A stretch of 64,000 bases of DNA from Symbiodinium natans (GCA_905221605.1 CAJNDS010000379.1:74501-138500), one strand, 5' to 3'; positions 33,687-46,844 are shown, counted from the first letter of the stretch. Program-made: numbers and translations. The notes: a model not told the origin generated them from the letters alone.

Positions 33687-35651
33687 GTTTGGGGACTCGC
33701 AAATCAACAGAGAAACCTTGATCTCCAAGCAAAGGGTCCAAATCCTGTCGTTTTCGTCGCACGCACGACTCACGAGCTTCGCTTTACCTCCCTACATCCT
33801 ACAGACCCTAAACCCGAAACCCTAAAACCCCTAAAACCCCTGCAACCCCTAAAACCCTAAAAACCCGAAGCCCTAAACCCTAAAATTAAACCCAATCTGC
33901 CGCAAGGGTTTCAGGTTTGGACTTTACAGGGTAAGCCACGTCTAGGCCCGCAATCTGTAGTTCCTCTGTGGGGAAACGAGGAGAAGTTGGGTGCACCTTC
34001 TCTTCTTTCGCCGGTCACACCTGAAACCCTAGACCCTAAGCCCCTGAAACCCTAAACCCGATAACCCGAAACACTAAACCCAAAACCTCATAAACCTCTA
34101 AACCCTGAACCCTAAACCCTAAACCCCTAAACCCCAAACTCCAAACCCTAAAGCCCTAAACCCCCAAACCCTGAACCAGGCGTCCCCCGCCCTGAACCCC
34201 ACCGAGCGCAGATTTTCACACCGCCACAGCCACCACAGCGGCTACCTGTTTAGTGTTGTCAGGGTTACTAGGGTTATTGGGGTTTAGGGGTTGTTAGGGG
34301 TTTAGGATTTAGGATTATTCGCGTTTCGGCTTAGGGTTTCTGCTTAGCTTAAAGTCTTAGGGTTTGGGGTCGCTAGGGTTTCTAAGTGGTCTTCAAAGAA
34401 CTGTGATAGAGGGATTTCGGGTTCGGCTTGGGGCCCAAACATTCAACCCTAAACCCTAAACCCTAAACCCTAAACCCTAAACCCTAAACCCCTCACCAGC
34501 CCCAAACCGTAACCCTAAACCCCAAACTGGCTACTACTGGGCATCCCCAAACCGCGTTCTCTGGCCTTACAAGGCCCTGATGGCCCATGCTACAGGGGCT
34601 TGGGGCTGCGGGGTTGAGGGTTAGGAATAAGGGTTTAGGGTTTAGGTTAGGGTTTGGGGTTCAGCAGCTCCAGTCCAAGCATTCACTAGTCAAGCAAATT
34701 TATCGAGCATTGGAAGAATGCCCACCCGCCCGAAGAACCCCACCACTCTTTACATTACATAAAAACCCTCAATCCAGCTTAAACCCTACCTGTCTTCAAA
34801 CAGCCCAAGACCCAGTAGGCCTTAAACCTAAACCCTTTCTAAACCTTTGTCCTGAAACGGTAGCCCCCTGTACCCCCTCTACCCTTCCGTGCCCAGGGTT
34901 TAGGGTTTAGGGTAAACCCCTCGGCCCTATTGCTCGAAATGTGAATAAGGTGGGTGCCCGGTTGTTCGAAATCTGAATAGGGTTGGTGCCCGATTGTTCG
35001 AAATCTTGATAACTTTAACATCAAAACACTAATCTAGGACGGCCCTGAAAACCCTTTGAAAAATATTCCTACAATGGGAAACCCTGAACCCTAAACCCTA
35101 AACCCTAAACCCTGCACCCTAAACCGTGTCCCGTTGCAGATGAGTCCCAGACAGCTCTGTTCGCCCTGTTGGTGGCATGGCCTCGCTGTTGGTACGGTTG
35201 TTAGGGTTTAGGGTTTGGGGTTTAGGGTTTAGGGTTTGGGGTTTGGGGTTTGGGAGGGTTCCACACCCGAAACCCTACACCTCTTGTAAGGAGCTGGCCA
35301 GTCCGGGTAGGATTTGGGGCGCTTCGCCCCCTGCAGGGTTCTGGTGGGAAACAATGCAAGACCCTACGCCTAAACTCCTCCGAATACCCACTCTAAACCC
35401 TAAACCCGAAACCTCAACCCTGAATAAACCCCAAACCTTAAACCCCAAACCTTAAACCCTAAACCCTAAACCCTAAACCTCAACCCTAAACCCTCAAACG
35501 TCAACCCTAAAGCGGTAGTTGGCAGTTCGGGCTTCGGGTTGCTTAGTGTTCGAGGCTGCCCCACAACCACTACACAGGAAATACAGCCCCAGGTCGACCC
35601 TATTGAAATCTATAGAGGCACAGGGGACCCCTAGCAGCCCGGTGGCTTTTC

Positions 35652-37202
35652 CTACTTCCTTGACGGCTTCTTGAGCACAGACTTGACCTTCGGCTTGCCG
35701 GCGCGGGGTTTCGGTGTTGTTTCCTGGTCCACTGTTGCTTGGCCAAGCTGGTCTCGAACTCGGCTGCTGTCGCCTCCATGCCCCGGGCATCCCCATGATA
35801 CGACGGATCCATCAGAGCGGATGGCAGCAAAGGCCCACCAAGTGGCTTGAATTGCTACCACGCCCCTCAGCTGCCCTTGCACGGCGGCGCTGTCCCCGCC
35901 TGAAATGGCTCTCCCCCAAGTAACGACGGTCCCATCTCCCCGAAGTGCAGCAAAAGCGCCCCCGTAAGTCGACTGCACATCTGTGACGTTCTGCAGCTGC
36001 TTGTGTTCATGAGCGCTAACATCGAAGATCGCCCCCTTGTCCGAGAACTGCCATGCCACAACAGATCCATCCGATCGGACGGCCGCACACTTGGGAAGTT
36101 CATTAGAACCACACCGAAGCCGGACAACGCTCGTCAATTCTTTTCTGAGCCACTCTGGGACCCCCTCCCCCCAAAACTGCACCATTCCATCTTTCTGAAG
36201 TATTATTATATCGTGTAATCCACCCCAAGCGAGACTGGCTGCACAATCCGGCACCGAAAGCACGCCTGACGGCACCCGCAGGTCTGGCTGGTCGCAGAGT
36301 CGAAGGCTCAGTGCCAAGTGCCCTTCTTGTGTGGCAGCGGCCCAATGCCTGACATTGAACTGAACTTGCGTAATGCCGTCCAGCCCCGTCTCATGCACAC
36401 CCTGGTACGACATCGGGCCCCAGAATACAATCCTGCCTCCAGCTTTGATGGCAGCAAAGCCACACAAACCGCCGCAGACTTGCAGAACGTCTTGCAGCTC
36501 ATCACACACGTGGTTGCTATCGCCGCCAAGGAAAAATGCACCCCATGTCACCACACGTCCATCTGCCCGAAGGGCTGCAAAAGCCGACGGGTTGGATTGG
36601 ATGTGCTGCACGCTGTGCAGCTGATCGCGCACAGCACTGCAATCGCCTCCGCAAAAGGCGTCTCCCCAAGTCACCACAGCTCCGTCCTCTCTGATTGCAG
36701 CAAAAGCTGTCTCTGTAGCTTGAATCTGGCACACGCCATGGAGCTCTCTCTGTATGGCAGAGCTGTTGCCACCAAAACTCGGCTCGCCCCAGGACACAAC
36801 TGAACCATCTCCGAGGATGGCAGCGAAAGCATGGTCCGTTGCTTGTAACCGCTGCACGTTCTGGAGCTGGTCTTGCACTGCGCTGCAATCGCCACCTCGT
36901 TTTGGGCATCCCCATGCCACTACAGTGCCATTTGCGCGGATCGCGGCGAACGCGGCACTTGTTGCTGCTACAGCTACATCTTGGACGACCGCGGTGACAA
37001 CATCGTTCTCTCTGATGCCCGCTTGCGCGAGTGTAGCCGACTCCAACAAGCGGTCACCAGAGGCGCTAATCAGCTTTCCGACGGGTTTTTGAAACTCCTT
37101 CTGGACGACCTCAATCAGTGCACCGATGGTAGAGTGGGGTGACCGAGAGATGGCGATCTGCTCCCCACTTAGCAAGGCTACGTGCAAAGCGATCGAGGAC
37201 AT
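35652..37202 (-). CDS. Ubiquitin-like + RCC1-like repeat protein, 516 aa, intronless
   Basis: Single open frame from ATG 37202 to TAG 35652. Residues ~3-75 look ubiquitin-like (a beta-strand start, a TIGALIEVVQKEF helix, then GDRLLESATLAQAGIRENDVV, as in UBL loops). Residues ~80-270 and ~385-475 are RCC1-like blades of ~50 residues, each with AFAAIRxDGxVVxWG and GGDxSAVxDQL; I count about eight, the middle ones decayed. The tail (~490-516) is basic (KPKVKSVLKKPSRK). From memory, dinoflagellates carry many such UBL-RCC1 genes, often labelled HERC-like, but there is no HECT domain here, so ligase activity should not be assumed. A propeller that binds a partner, perhaps a GTPase or chromatin, is the likely role. 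Lack of introns suggests a retroposed copy or natural intronless state. It sits alone amid telomere-like repeats. Confidence 0.88.
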   Translation of the reverse strand: MSSIALHVALLSGEQIAISRSPHSTIGALIEVVQKEFQKPVGKLISASGDRLLESATLAQAGIRENDVVTAVVQDVAVAATSAAFAAIRANGTVVAWGCPKRGGDCSAVQDQLQNVQRLQATDHAFAAILGDGSVVSWGEPSFGGNSSAIQRELHGVCQIQATETAFAAIREDGAVVTWGDAFCGGDCSAVRDQLHSVQHIQSNPSAFAALRADGRVVTWGAFFLGGDSNHVCDELQDVLQVCGGLCGFAAIKAGGRIVFWGPMSYQGVHETGLDGITQVQFNVRHWAAATQEGHLALSLRLCDQPDLRVPSGVLSVPDCAASLAWGGLHDIIILQKDGMVQFWGEGVPEWLRKELTSVVRLRCGSNELPKCAAVRSDGSVVAWQFSDKGAIFDVSAHEHKQLQNVTDVQSTYGGAFAALRGDGTVVTWGRAISGGDSAAVQGQLRGVVAIQATWWAFAAIRSDGSVVSWGCPGHGGDSSRVRDQLGQATVDQETTPKPRAGKPKVKSVLKKPSRK

Positions 37203-37560
37203 TGCGTGACTCAAAGCATGTACAGCCTTCCTGAATAGCTCTCACCGATCCCTTCCCCCCTAACATAAACGGCGTTCTGATCGTTTGTCCGAACAAGCAA
37301 CCAGTCCTTCTAGCTTGCTGGCTCAGTCATAGATCAGGTTTCAAGCTTTAGGCCTAACAAGTTTCAGGCCGCCCCGCCCCCTAATTCTTTAGAGAGATTA
37401 AAAGGGGCGACTGCCGGACCGGGTTTTGGGGCCAGAGGGTTTCTCTATATGTTAGGGGTGTATCGGTGTATTTATATTAAGGGGGAAGCGATTACAATAG
37501 CGGGGCTTATGCTAATGGGGATATGAAACCCCGAGCCCTTCACCTACGGCAGATCGCCAG
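37203..37560. other. 5' flank of the RCC1-like gene
   Basis: About 350 bp without telomere-like units, unlike the sequence on either side. I looked for a spliced-leader relic (TTGGCTCAAG) on the minus strand and did not find a convincing one. Confidence 0.35.
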
Positions 37561-40500
37561 TACTCGTGCAACCCCAAAACCCAAAATCCCAAACCCTAAA
37601 ACGAGCAGCTTGGTAGGCCGGTAAGCATATCAAAATTACGGTGCCTAGAACAACAAAAAGAGCAAAACCCTATGCCCTAAACCCTAAGCCCTACAATGGC
37701 TACCAAGGAAGTGAGCAAAGTGGACACTAGACTGGGGTTGGGCGTGGAAGGTTTAGAGATTCAGGGTTTAGGGTTTGGGGATTTAGGGGTTTAGTTTGGG
37801 GGTCTGGGGTCTTCGGTGTGGGGTTTAGGGGTTGAGGGGTTTAGGTTTAGGAGTTTAGGTTTAGGGTTTGGGGGTTTGGGGGTTTGGAGGTTTAAGGCTT
37901 CGACGTTAACAGGCCAAAGAATCAGCCACGTAGATTCTTCCGCGCGGGTTACAAGATCAGTACCGAGACGCCTGTCCAAAAAGCAAATCCACCATTGGGG
38001 TTCTTCGGGTTTAGGGCTTAGGGCTTAGGGCTTAGGGTTTAGGGTTTAGGGTTTAGGGAGGTTTAGGGAAGTTTAGGGTTTAGGGTTTTTAGATCTTCCG
38101 AGAGAGGGACCTGGAGCAATTCACACGGAGACTGCCAGGCTAGGGAAGGGACCGTGTTCAGGTAGCTGGAGTAGCTCCAGTTGGGATTGAGTTCCTCAGT
38201 GCCCATTTCAGGGTTTAGGGTTTAGGGTTTAGGGTTTAGGGTTTAGGGGAGTTCCCCAACGCAACTTCACTTCTCGACCTAAGAACAAGCCTCCAGCGCC
38301 AATGTTTTGAAGCAACAGACACCAACGTCAAACGGACGGGTTTGGGGGTTTGGGTGGGGATCTTGATCCCCCTTATACTAACAGTCCTTAAGAGGGTACC
38401 CTTGGGCAGAGGAGGGCCTTAAGCATGAGAATAGGGTTTAGGGTTCAGAAACCCTAAACCCTAAACCCTAAACCCTAAACCCTAAACCCTAAACCCTAAA
38501 CCCTAAACCCTAAACCCTAAACCTAGGCTTACGGCTTAGGGCATAGGGCGGGGGGCCTCAATCATAAGAATCGGGATGAGGACCTTAGGGTTTAGGATTT
38601 AGGCCCCCCTTATGAGAATCCCTATTGAGGACTGGTCGTTTCAGGCCCCCAAGTTTTGGGGTTTGGAGGGGGCTTCCCTTCAGGCGAGCTTGGTTTAGGG
38701 TTTAGGGTTTAGGGTTTAGGGTTTAGGGTTTAGGGTTTAGGGTTTAGGGTTTAGGGTTTAGGGTTTAGGGGTGGGCTAGGGCCTTTTTGTAGGACTGTTT
38801 GTACGCGGGCTCAAGGAGCTGGGAAGCCCTAAACCCTCTAGAAGAACGGCGGTCAAGCCCTAAACCCAAAGTACTTTTCGGCTGCTGGCTAAGTTTGGCT
38901 GGGGGAAGGTGGGGGGCGGGAGGGGGGAGTTGAAACATCCCCTTATGACCCACCCGAATGATTCTAAACAGATCTGACGCTTGCAGAGGGGGGGGGGGTA
39001 AGGAGGCCTACTTGGAGGTTCATGGTACTTAGTCACTTAGTCACCCAATTTTCGCTGTACTTGCAACCCAATTATAACCAGGTTAGGCTACTTAAGGGGC
39101 TTATACATGGTTTACAACTGCAGTCATAAGTGGGCTATAAGTACCCTGAACCTCCTAGCAGGCCTGTGGTATGTGTAGGGGCCACTCCTCATCCCGCATC
39201 CCTCAACTTAGGATTCAAAGTTTCGAGGGTGGCAACAACTTCAAGCCCTCACACCCGACACCCGACCCTCATCCCTGATCCTGAACACTCATGCTCTAAA
39301 GCCTTCATGAAAAACCTTAACAACAGCACAAAAGCCTCAGAACCCCCTACAGCAAAACCCTAAACCCTATAAACTACAAACCCTAAACCCTAAACCCTAA
39401 ACCCTAAACCCTAAACCGGTACAGTCATAATTGGTTCATAAGCACCATGAACCTCCAAGTAGGTCTAGGCCCGGGGCATTCTCCGCCGAACCCTCATCGA
39501 TGTGGACCTCTTCAGGGTTTAGGGTTAGGGTTTAGGGTTTAGGGTTTAGGGTTTAGGGTTTAGGGTTTAGGGTTTAGGGTTTAGGGTTTAGGGTTTAGGG
39601 TTTAGGTTAGGGTTTAGGGTTTAGGCTTAGGGTTTCTTATCTTTCAAACCGTACCGGGACTCGAAGAACTTGCAGGCCAGGGGCCATGAGAAGCTCGATG
39701 CAACCACATTGGGCGTCCAACGCTCGACACCCCGCAAGCTACAGCCACACGTGCTCCAGTGAATTGCTTAGGGTTTAGGGTGTAGGGATGTGTAGGGTAT
39801 AGGGTTTAGGGTTTAGGGTTTAGGCGGGTTTGTGCGCAGCAGCTCTAGGCGGCATGGTTTCCAAGCCGCCGCGTTTTCACCCGCCTTTTGCAACGGAGGC
39901 AAGATCTGTGTTGAAACAGTCTTTCGAGCGTATGTGTACTCAAGGGATTAAGACTCGTACCTGTAAGGTTGTACGCCTAAAGGTTTCCCTGAATACGCTC
40001 CTAACATGGCCCCTATACTGCGTACCCTTGGGAATCCTCAGAAAGGGTCCCCAAAACCCAAGGGTACAACCTTAAGGGTCCGAGGTAACACCCCCAAGCG
40101 CCTAAACCCTAAACCCTAAACCCTAAACCCTAAACCCTAAACCCTAAACCCAAGACCCTAGACCCTAGACTTGAGGGGGGCCTGTATATTCTTTTAGAGG
40201 ATCTTCAACAGGGTCCCCAAAACCCAGGAGGGTACCGCCTCAAGGGTCCAAGGTGGGCCCCATGAGGCTCCCCTAAACCCTAAACCCTAAACCCTAAACC
40301 CTAAACCCTAAGCCAACTTTACAGGACAAAACGGCCGGCACCCGGATAGAAAACATCACCTGCCTTGGAGGAGCACTCGCCGCAGCTTTTTAAGTACCTG
40401 CCGCTCGCCAAACCCTAAACCCTAAACCCTAAACCCGAAAACCCTGAACCCTGAACCCTAAACCCGAAACCCTCAACTCGCCATAACACACCCCCAAATC

Positions 40501-43500
40501 TTAAACCACAGAGAAGGGGGGGGGGGGGTTGGGCTTTCAGGGTTGTGGGCTTGAGGGCTGAAGATCAACCTGCACCTCTCGCCGTATCCCTAAACCCCCG
40601 AAACCCCCAAACCCGAAACCCCCGAAACCCCGAAACCCTAAACCCGAAACCCCGAAACCCTAAACCCGAAACCCCTAAAACACCCTAAACCCGAAACCCG
40701 AAACCTGAAACCCCTAAACCCTGAACCGTGGCAACTTTGGGGGCCGCGGTGGATCTTCTTGACCCCACCTCATGAGTTTCGCGCTCAGGGTTCCGGGCTT
40801 AGGATTTAGGGCTTAGGGCTTGTTCAAAACCCTAAACCCTAAAGCCTAAACCCTAAACCCTGAACCCTAAACCCTAAACCCTAAACCCTGAACCCTACTT
40901 CGTCTTTAGTAAGAAACTAGGGAAGTAGATGCAGGCTCTCCGATTCTTCCACACCCGCAGTCCTAAACCCCAAGCCCCCAACCCTCAAGCCCAAACTCTA
41001 AACCCTAAACCCTAAACCCTAAACCCTAAACCCTAAACCCTAAACCCTAAACCCAAAAGCCTTGCAGCCCTAAAGCCCTGAACCCCTGAAAAAGGCCCCT
41101 AACAAGCCATAAGAACCCAACAAAGCCACGAAAAAAAACAACCTGAAAAAGACGCCACCGAAAAAGCCACTAAATATGGGCACTTCAAGCCTAAAATGCC
41201 CTAAAACACCAAAAGATCCCTCAACAGCCCCTAAAAAACCCTCCCAAAAGACGCCCAAACGCCCCGAAGAAGCCCTAAGAAGTCCTAAAAGACCCTAAAG
41301 AACCCGTATGGGCACTTGAAGCCCTAAACCCTAAACCCTAAACCCTAAACCCCAAACCCCAAACCCTAAACCCTAAACCCCAAACCCCAAACCCTAAACC
41401 CTCAATGGGCACTTCAGGTCCAACTCGAAGGAGTGGCAGCTCTCATCCGCCCGTCCCAGCTTCTTGTTCACCTGTTTCTTTAGGTGGGACTTCGGAGGGT
41501 TTAGGGTTTAGGGTTTAGGGCTTAGGGTTTAGGGTTTAGGGTAAGTTTAAGGATGTCTAAGGTTTAGGGTTTAGGGTTCAGTGGGACTTCGGATGGTTTA
41601 GGGTTTCCGGGTCACCTGTTTCTGGGGGCTTCTGGCGCCAGATTTGGGATTTAGGGCTCCAGGAGATTCGGGGTTTCCGGGGTTTGGGGACTGGGCCGGG
41701 TGCGACACAAACCTTGAGTCCTAGTTGTTAGTTGTTTAGGGTTTAGGGTTTAGGGTTTAGGGTTTAGGGTTTAGGGTGCTGGCCGAGTGCCTTAACAGTA
41801 CAGTGCATCGACTTCAAATGGCTGCTAAGCGTGGGATTGGGCGCGTCCTTCGAGCTGTTGTGGGGGGAGTGGTCACCTGGGCCCTCCCCTAAATCTTAGA
41901 CGAATGAGGTTTTAAGCCTGATAAGCTTTTCAAGCCTAAACCTATCTACACCCGACACCCCAAAAACCCCCGAAGAGTGGAGTATGTTGGCACATGAAAC
42001 AATAAGGCATACATGCAGCCTAAACCCGACCGAGTATCCTCTGAAAAAACATGGGTGGGCTTCTGAAAATGTGGTCTACAAGGCCTCAAGTGGCAGCAAC
42101 GGGCACTCTAGAACTAGGGCTGAGGATTTGGGATGCTGCATTCTAGGGGATCTACCTCAGACCCTTAAGGTTGTACCCTTGGAATTTGGGGTCCCTCTTT
42201 AAGGATCCCTAAGGGAATATAAGCGCCATGTTAAAGAGTATATTCAGAAAAACCTTTAGGGGTACAACCTGAGGGGTACGAGTCTTCATCCCTTGATGCA
42301 TACACCCCCAAGCCCGAAGCCCTAAGGCACTTGTGCCCTAAACCCTAAACCCTAAACCCTAAACCCTAAACCCTAAACCCTAAACCCTAAACCCTAAACC
42401 CTAAACCCTAAACCCTAAAGCGCAGTACGCCCCCAAGCCCGAAGCCCTAAGGCACTTTAGGGCTTTAGTCAACTTCGGCTTGGGGCTCTTTGAAACACCA
42501 GACGCCGAGAGAAGGACCGCGTTGTGAAGCTGGCACATCCTGCGTCTTGCTTAGGGTTTAGGGTTTAGGGTTTAGGGTTTAGGGTTTAGGGTTTAGGGTT
42601 TAGGGTTTAGGGTTTAGGGTTTAGGGTTTAGGGTTTAGGGTTTAGGGTTTAGGGTTTAGGGTTTAGGGTTTAGGGTTTAGGCTTTAAATTAGCGTTTAAT
42701 AGTTCAAGGCCTAAGGACCCTTTTTTTGGGGGTTTTGGATTTTGGGGTGTTCGGCTTTTTGAGTTTTGGGGTTTTGGGAGTTTGGGATTTTTTGGGGGTT
42801 TGGGGTGCTTTGCGGTTTGGGGGTTGTGGGGCTTTGGGGGTTTGGGGGGTGAGGATTTCAGGGTTTCGGGGCTTTGGGTTTTGGGGCTCAGGGTTTTTCA
42901 GTGCTGGACGAATCAGCTGTAGATCTCGGCTGAGGGAAGGGAGTCGATCTTGGACTTCTGCGGATGTATACCCTAAACCCTAAACCCTAAACCCTGGGTC
43001 CCCCCACCATCGCGCGAAGGCCACGCGGCTGGAGGTGTCGACAGGGCCGAGCGCGGGATGGAGGAGCGTCTCCTGCACTTGCTTGGGGGTTTAGGGTTTA
43101 GGGTTTAGGGTTTAGGGTTTAGGGTTTAGGGTTTAGGGTTTAGGGTCTCAGAATATAGGATGGCCGTTACAACCCTCCGAAAAATAGTCCTGAATGAGCC
43201 TCTTCAACTCAACAAGGGAAGTTCTTAAAAATGTCCCAGGGCCTACCTAGAGGAATTTCTTGCTGATTTAGAAGGAGCATCTCCTGCACTTGTTTGGGGT
43301 TCAGGGTTTAGGGCTCATTTCACTTGGGTTTCGGGTCTCGGGTTGAGGTTTCACGTTTAAGGACCCTAAACCCTAAACCCTAAACCCTGCTGGCAGTTCT
43401 GTGGATGAATATATGGGGTGTCTGCGAATTGCCCTGAAACATGGCTGGGAACGGAACGGCTTCGTATTGCGACCAGACCCCGAAGATGACAATTTTTTAC

Positions 43501-45530
43501 CCTAAACCCTAAACCCTAAAACCTAGCTGTGGGTTGATGAAGGTTTCGGGTCGCAGTCCAGGGACATGTATGGCTTTAGGGCCTGTCCTAGAAAGGTAAA
43601 GGGACCATAACTTAGAGCAGCTTCTGCATGATTCCCCCTAAACGCATAGATGCTGAAGTCGTGACTACAGACCTGTAGCCTCATACGTTCGTTCATAAGC
43701 CCGTACTGAACCCCAAAACCCCGATTCGGAACCCCAAACAGGGAACCTCAAGAATATAGTAGGAATATTCAGGGCATAGAAGGACTCTGGTTTCTGTTCA
43801 AGTCCCTTTAGAACCCTCTCAACTCTAAACCTTAAACCGCCCCAAAAGCCCTAAATCCTCGACCCCAACTCCCCCCCAAGAGGCATCCTGCACCATAAGT
43901 CCTAGACACAACCCCCTGAAGCCTCAACCTTAACCCTAAACCCCTAAACCCCTAAACCCCTAAACCCCTAAACCCCTAAAAAACCCCTAAAACCCTAAAC
44001 CCCTAACCCCTCAAACCCCTAAACCCCTAAACCCCTAAACCCCTAAACCCCTAAACCCCTAAACCCCTAAACCCCTAAACCCCTAAACCCCTAAACCCCT
44101 AAACCCCTAAACCCCTAAACCCTAAACCCCTCAACCCTCAACCCTGAACCCTAAACAGAATGGTCCTGCAGGTGCTGCTTGCAGATTGGACAGGGATAGT
44201 GCTGCCTAAGGCTGAGAGCTCTTGGATGGTGAAGGCTTACAGCGGGCTGGGGCTTTTCAGGGAGGTTAGGGATTTGGGGTTTAGGGGTTTAGGGGTTTAG
44301 GGGTTTAGGGGTTTAGGGGTTTAGGGTTTAGGGTTTGGGGTTTAGGGTTTGGGGGTTTGGGGTTTAGTTTAGGGTTTAGGGTTTGGTTAGGATGCCGGGA
44401 TTTCGAGTTTTGGGGTTTAGGGGTTCGCTGCTTCAGAGGTTGACCGCCCAAAATACTGTTGCGCCCGCTTTAGTGAATGGGGGCACTGTAATGCGATGTT
44501 CCGGAGATCCTATACAGGACCCCCCATTGTTTAGGGTGGTCCTCAATTATGCGATGTTTGCACGGCCGGGGTTGACGGGCGGGGGGCCGGGGAGCCAAAA
44601 ACCAAAAAAGTTCTGAATAAGAAACTCCGGAACCAGCCAATTTAAAGTCCTTTTAAAATTTCATTACGAAACAGGCCCCCAAACAACTTTCCAAGGGAGC
44701 AGCCCACGAGCTGCCCTGATTCGCTTTAGCAAGTTGTTTCGGTGGTCCGCATTTATGCGGAGCCCATGCGACCGTGGAGCTACAAAGCCTGGAAAGCTTA
44801 GACCCTCAAGCTTCAAGGCTTCCCCTCAACCCTCGACCCCTAGCCGCCCTACCCCCAGCCCCGTCCCAGCCCCGGCCCACAGTATTCAGGATCCCCGAAA
44901 ACCCCAAAATTGTTTGGGGGGGGGGGGGCGGCCCCTGCGTACTAAAACGAGTCCCAACATTACAGCTACCGAACTAGCTGACCAACAACTCTGCGGCACA
45001 GTAAATGACGTGGGTTGAGGATTTCGGCTCCAAACTCAGCTACATGGGCTTCCGTATTGCAACTCGTTCACGCTTGCAACCTCTGCAATTCTTTATTACA
45101 AGCCGCTCCAAACTGCTATCAAAGGGCAAACCCTCAACCCCCACTCCTAAACCCGTAGCCCGAGGCCCAAAAACAAACACGATCCCCTAAATCGTAAATA
45201 TACTAAACCCAAACCCTAAACCCCAAACCTTACTAAAACCCTAAACCCTAAACCCTAAACCCTAAACCCTAACCCTAAACCCTAAACCCTAAACCCTAAG
45301 CCCTAAAACCCTAACCCTAAACACATCCCAACGTGGGGGCGCTCCAGCCACATGAGGCCCCGGGCCCCAGCGCAGCGATGAGACCGCGGGCGGCTTTTTC
45401 GTCCGCCTTTTTCTCTGGTGTAGGGTTTTAGGGTTTAGGGTTTAGGGTTTAGGGTTTAGGGGCTTTTGGGTTTGGGTTTAGGGTTTAGGGTTGAGGGTTT
45501 AGGGTTTTGGGTCCGGTTCTGGGGGTTTTT

Positions 45531-45629
45531 GGCCCAGTAACCTTTTTCATCATAAGGGGACCCTTTTGGGGGGGGGGCTTTAAAGCAACCTAGAACCAAA
45601 AAAGACCAAAAGGGTACCACTGGCTACCA
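45531..45629. repeat. ~100-bp TIR-like repeat, family R
   Basis: Left end CCCAGTAACC, right end GGTACCACTGG; an inner inverted pair is GGGACCCTTTTGGGG and CCAAAAAAGACCAAAAGGG. Relatives: 55861-55998, 57062-57130 (right part) and 63895-64000 (cut by the window edge). Confidence 0.65.
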
Positions 45630-46844
45630 AGCTTGTTCGGTTTAGGGCTTAGGGGTTTAGGGCGGTTTTGGGTGTTTTAAGGGGATCGGGTTTGGGCTGA
45701 GTCCTAGGGTTTAGAAGGGTTTGGGGTTAGGTTTGGGGTTGGGGATTTAGCATTTAATAGTGTTAGGAGTTGGTTTGGGGTTTAGACAATGTTTTCGGTT
45801 TCTGGGGGGGGTCAGGTTTAGGGACGGATTCAGGGTCTAGGGGTTCATGGTATAGTTATAGCAAAAGGGCTTGAGGAGGTGGGAGGGTTGCGGGTAAACC
45901 TCGCGGAAGATTCTTTGCTGAACCCAAGTCTAGGGTTTGGGGCTTAGGGTTTAGGGTTTAGGGTTAGGGTTTAGGGTTTAGGGTTTAGGTTTAGGGTTTA
46001 GGGTTTAGGGTTTAGGTTTAGGGTTACAGGGGCCAAACCAACACAAGCTGACAGGTATCCCAAACCCTAAGCCCTAAACGACAAAAGCGGAATGCTCTTC
46101 CACAAGCTCCTTTGCCCTCAAAGAAGCTCCTAAATGAGACACTGCAAAAACTTTGTTTCAATCGCATGAATCCTGAAACAAAACCCTAAACCCTAAAACC
46201 CTAAACCCGGAACAGCAAAAGGACAGAGGACTGCCATCAGAGGTTCATTCGGGATATCGAGCTGCCAGTGTGGTGGAGGAGGAACCTGGGGGGAGAGTTG
46301 TAGACCTATAGGTGTTTCTTAAAGTCGAGGGGGTTTCAATGGGGTTACCACTCACCAAGGCTTCCTCCAAGGTACCCCCCCCCCCCCCCCCCAATGAACC
46401 ACCCTCGATTTTAGAACCCTATAATCTTAGACGCCCAAATGTTTTTTTTCGATTTTTTTGTCGTCCTTTGTGTACTTCTAAACTCTGCGCCCTACGGTAC
46501 TGCTTCTGCTACTAAGTGGTCTCTGCTTCTGAGGGCAGCGCAAAACAAAAACACATAGGGTTAGGTTTATACGTACTAATAGTGCTTAATGAGGATTGTA
46601 ATGGGGGTACTGTAATCCCTCCCTATTAAGAGCTGTTAGCATAATGGGGCATCCCAATCCAAGGCCTTCAAGGGTGATACGAACACCCTAAACCCTAAAC
46701 CCTAAACCCTAAACCCTAAACCCTAAACCCTAAACCCCTGCTGCCGCTGAGGCATCTGCCAAGTCCTGCGGCCCAAGACCTGCGCGCCAAACAAGGCCGG
46801 CAAAGCAACCCGAAGCCCTGAACCCGAAGCCCTAAACCCTAAAC

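Larger units (their letters stand above)
30960..35520. repeat. Mosaic of telomere-like tracts with GC-rich and unique spacers
   Basis: TTTAGGG tracts include 32864-32911, 33478-33530 and 35203-35250. CCCTAAA tracts include 32710-32770, 34080-34160, 34443-34490, 35085-35120 and 35450-35515. Between them: a hairpin at 31727-31753, a degenerate ~30-bp repeat (TTAAGGGYTTGGGACCGAAA) at 31915-32115, a GC-rich GGGCCTCCGTCCCC region at 32150-32400, and a 78-bp tandem duplication at 33531-33686. 31200-31700 is mostly unique; I find no gene in it. Confidence 0.8.

Noticed and set aside
37203-37345. Spliced-leader relic upstream of the RCC1-like gene
   Set aside because: GGCTCAG occurs but on the plus strand, opposite to the gene, and is too short to count.
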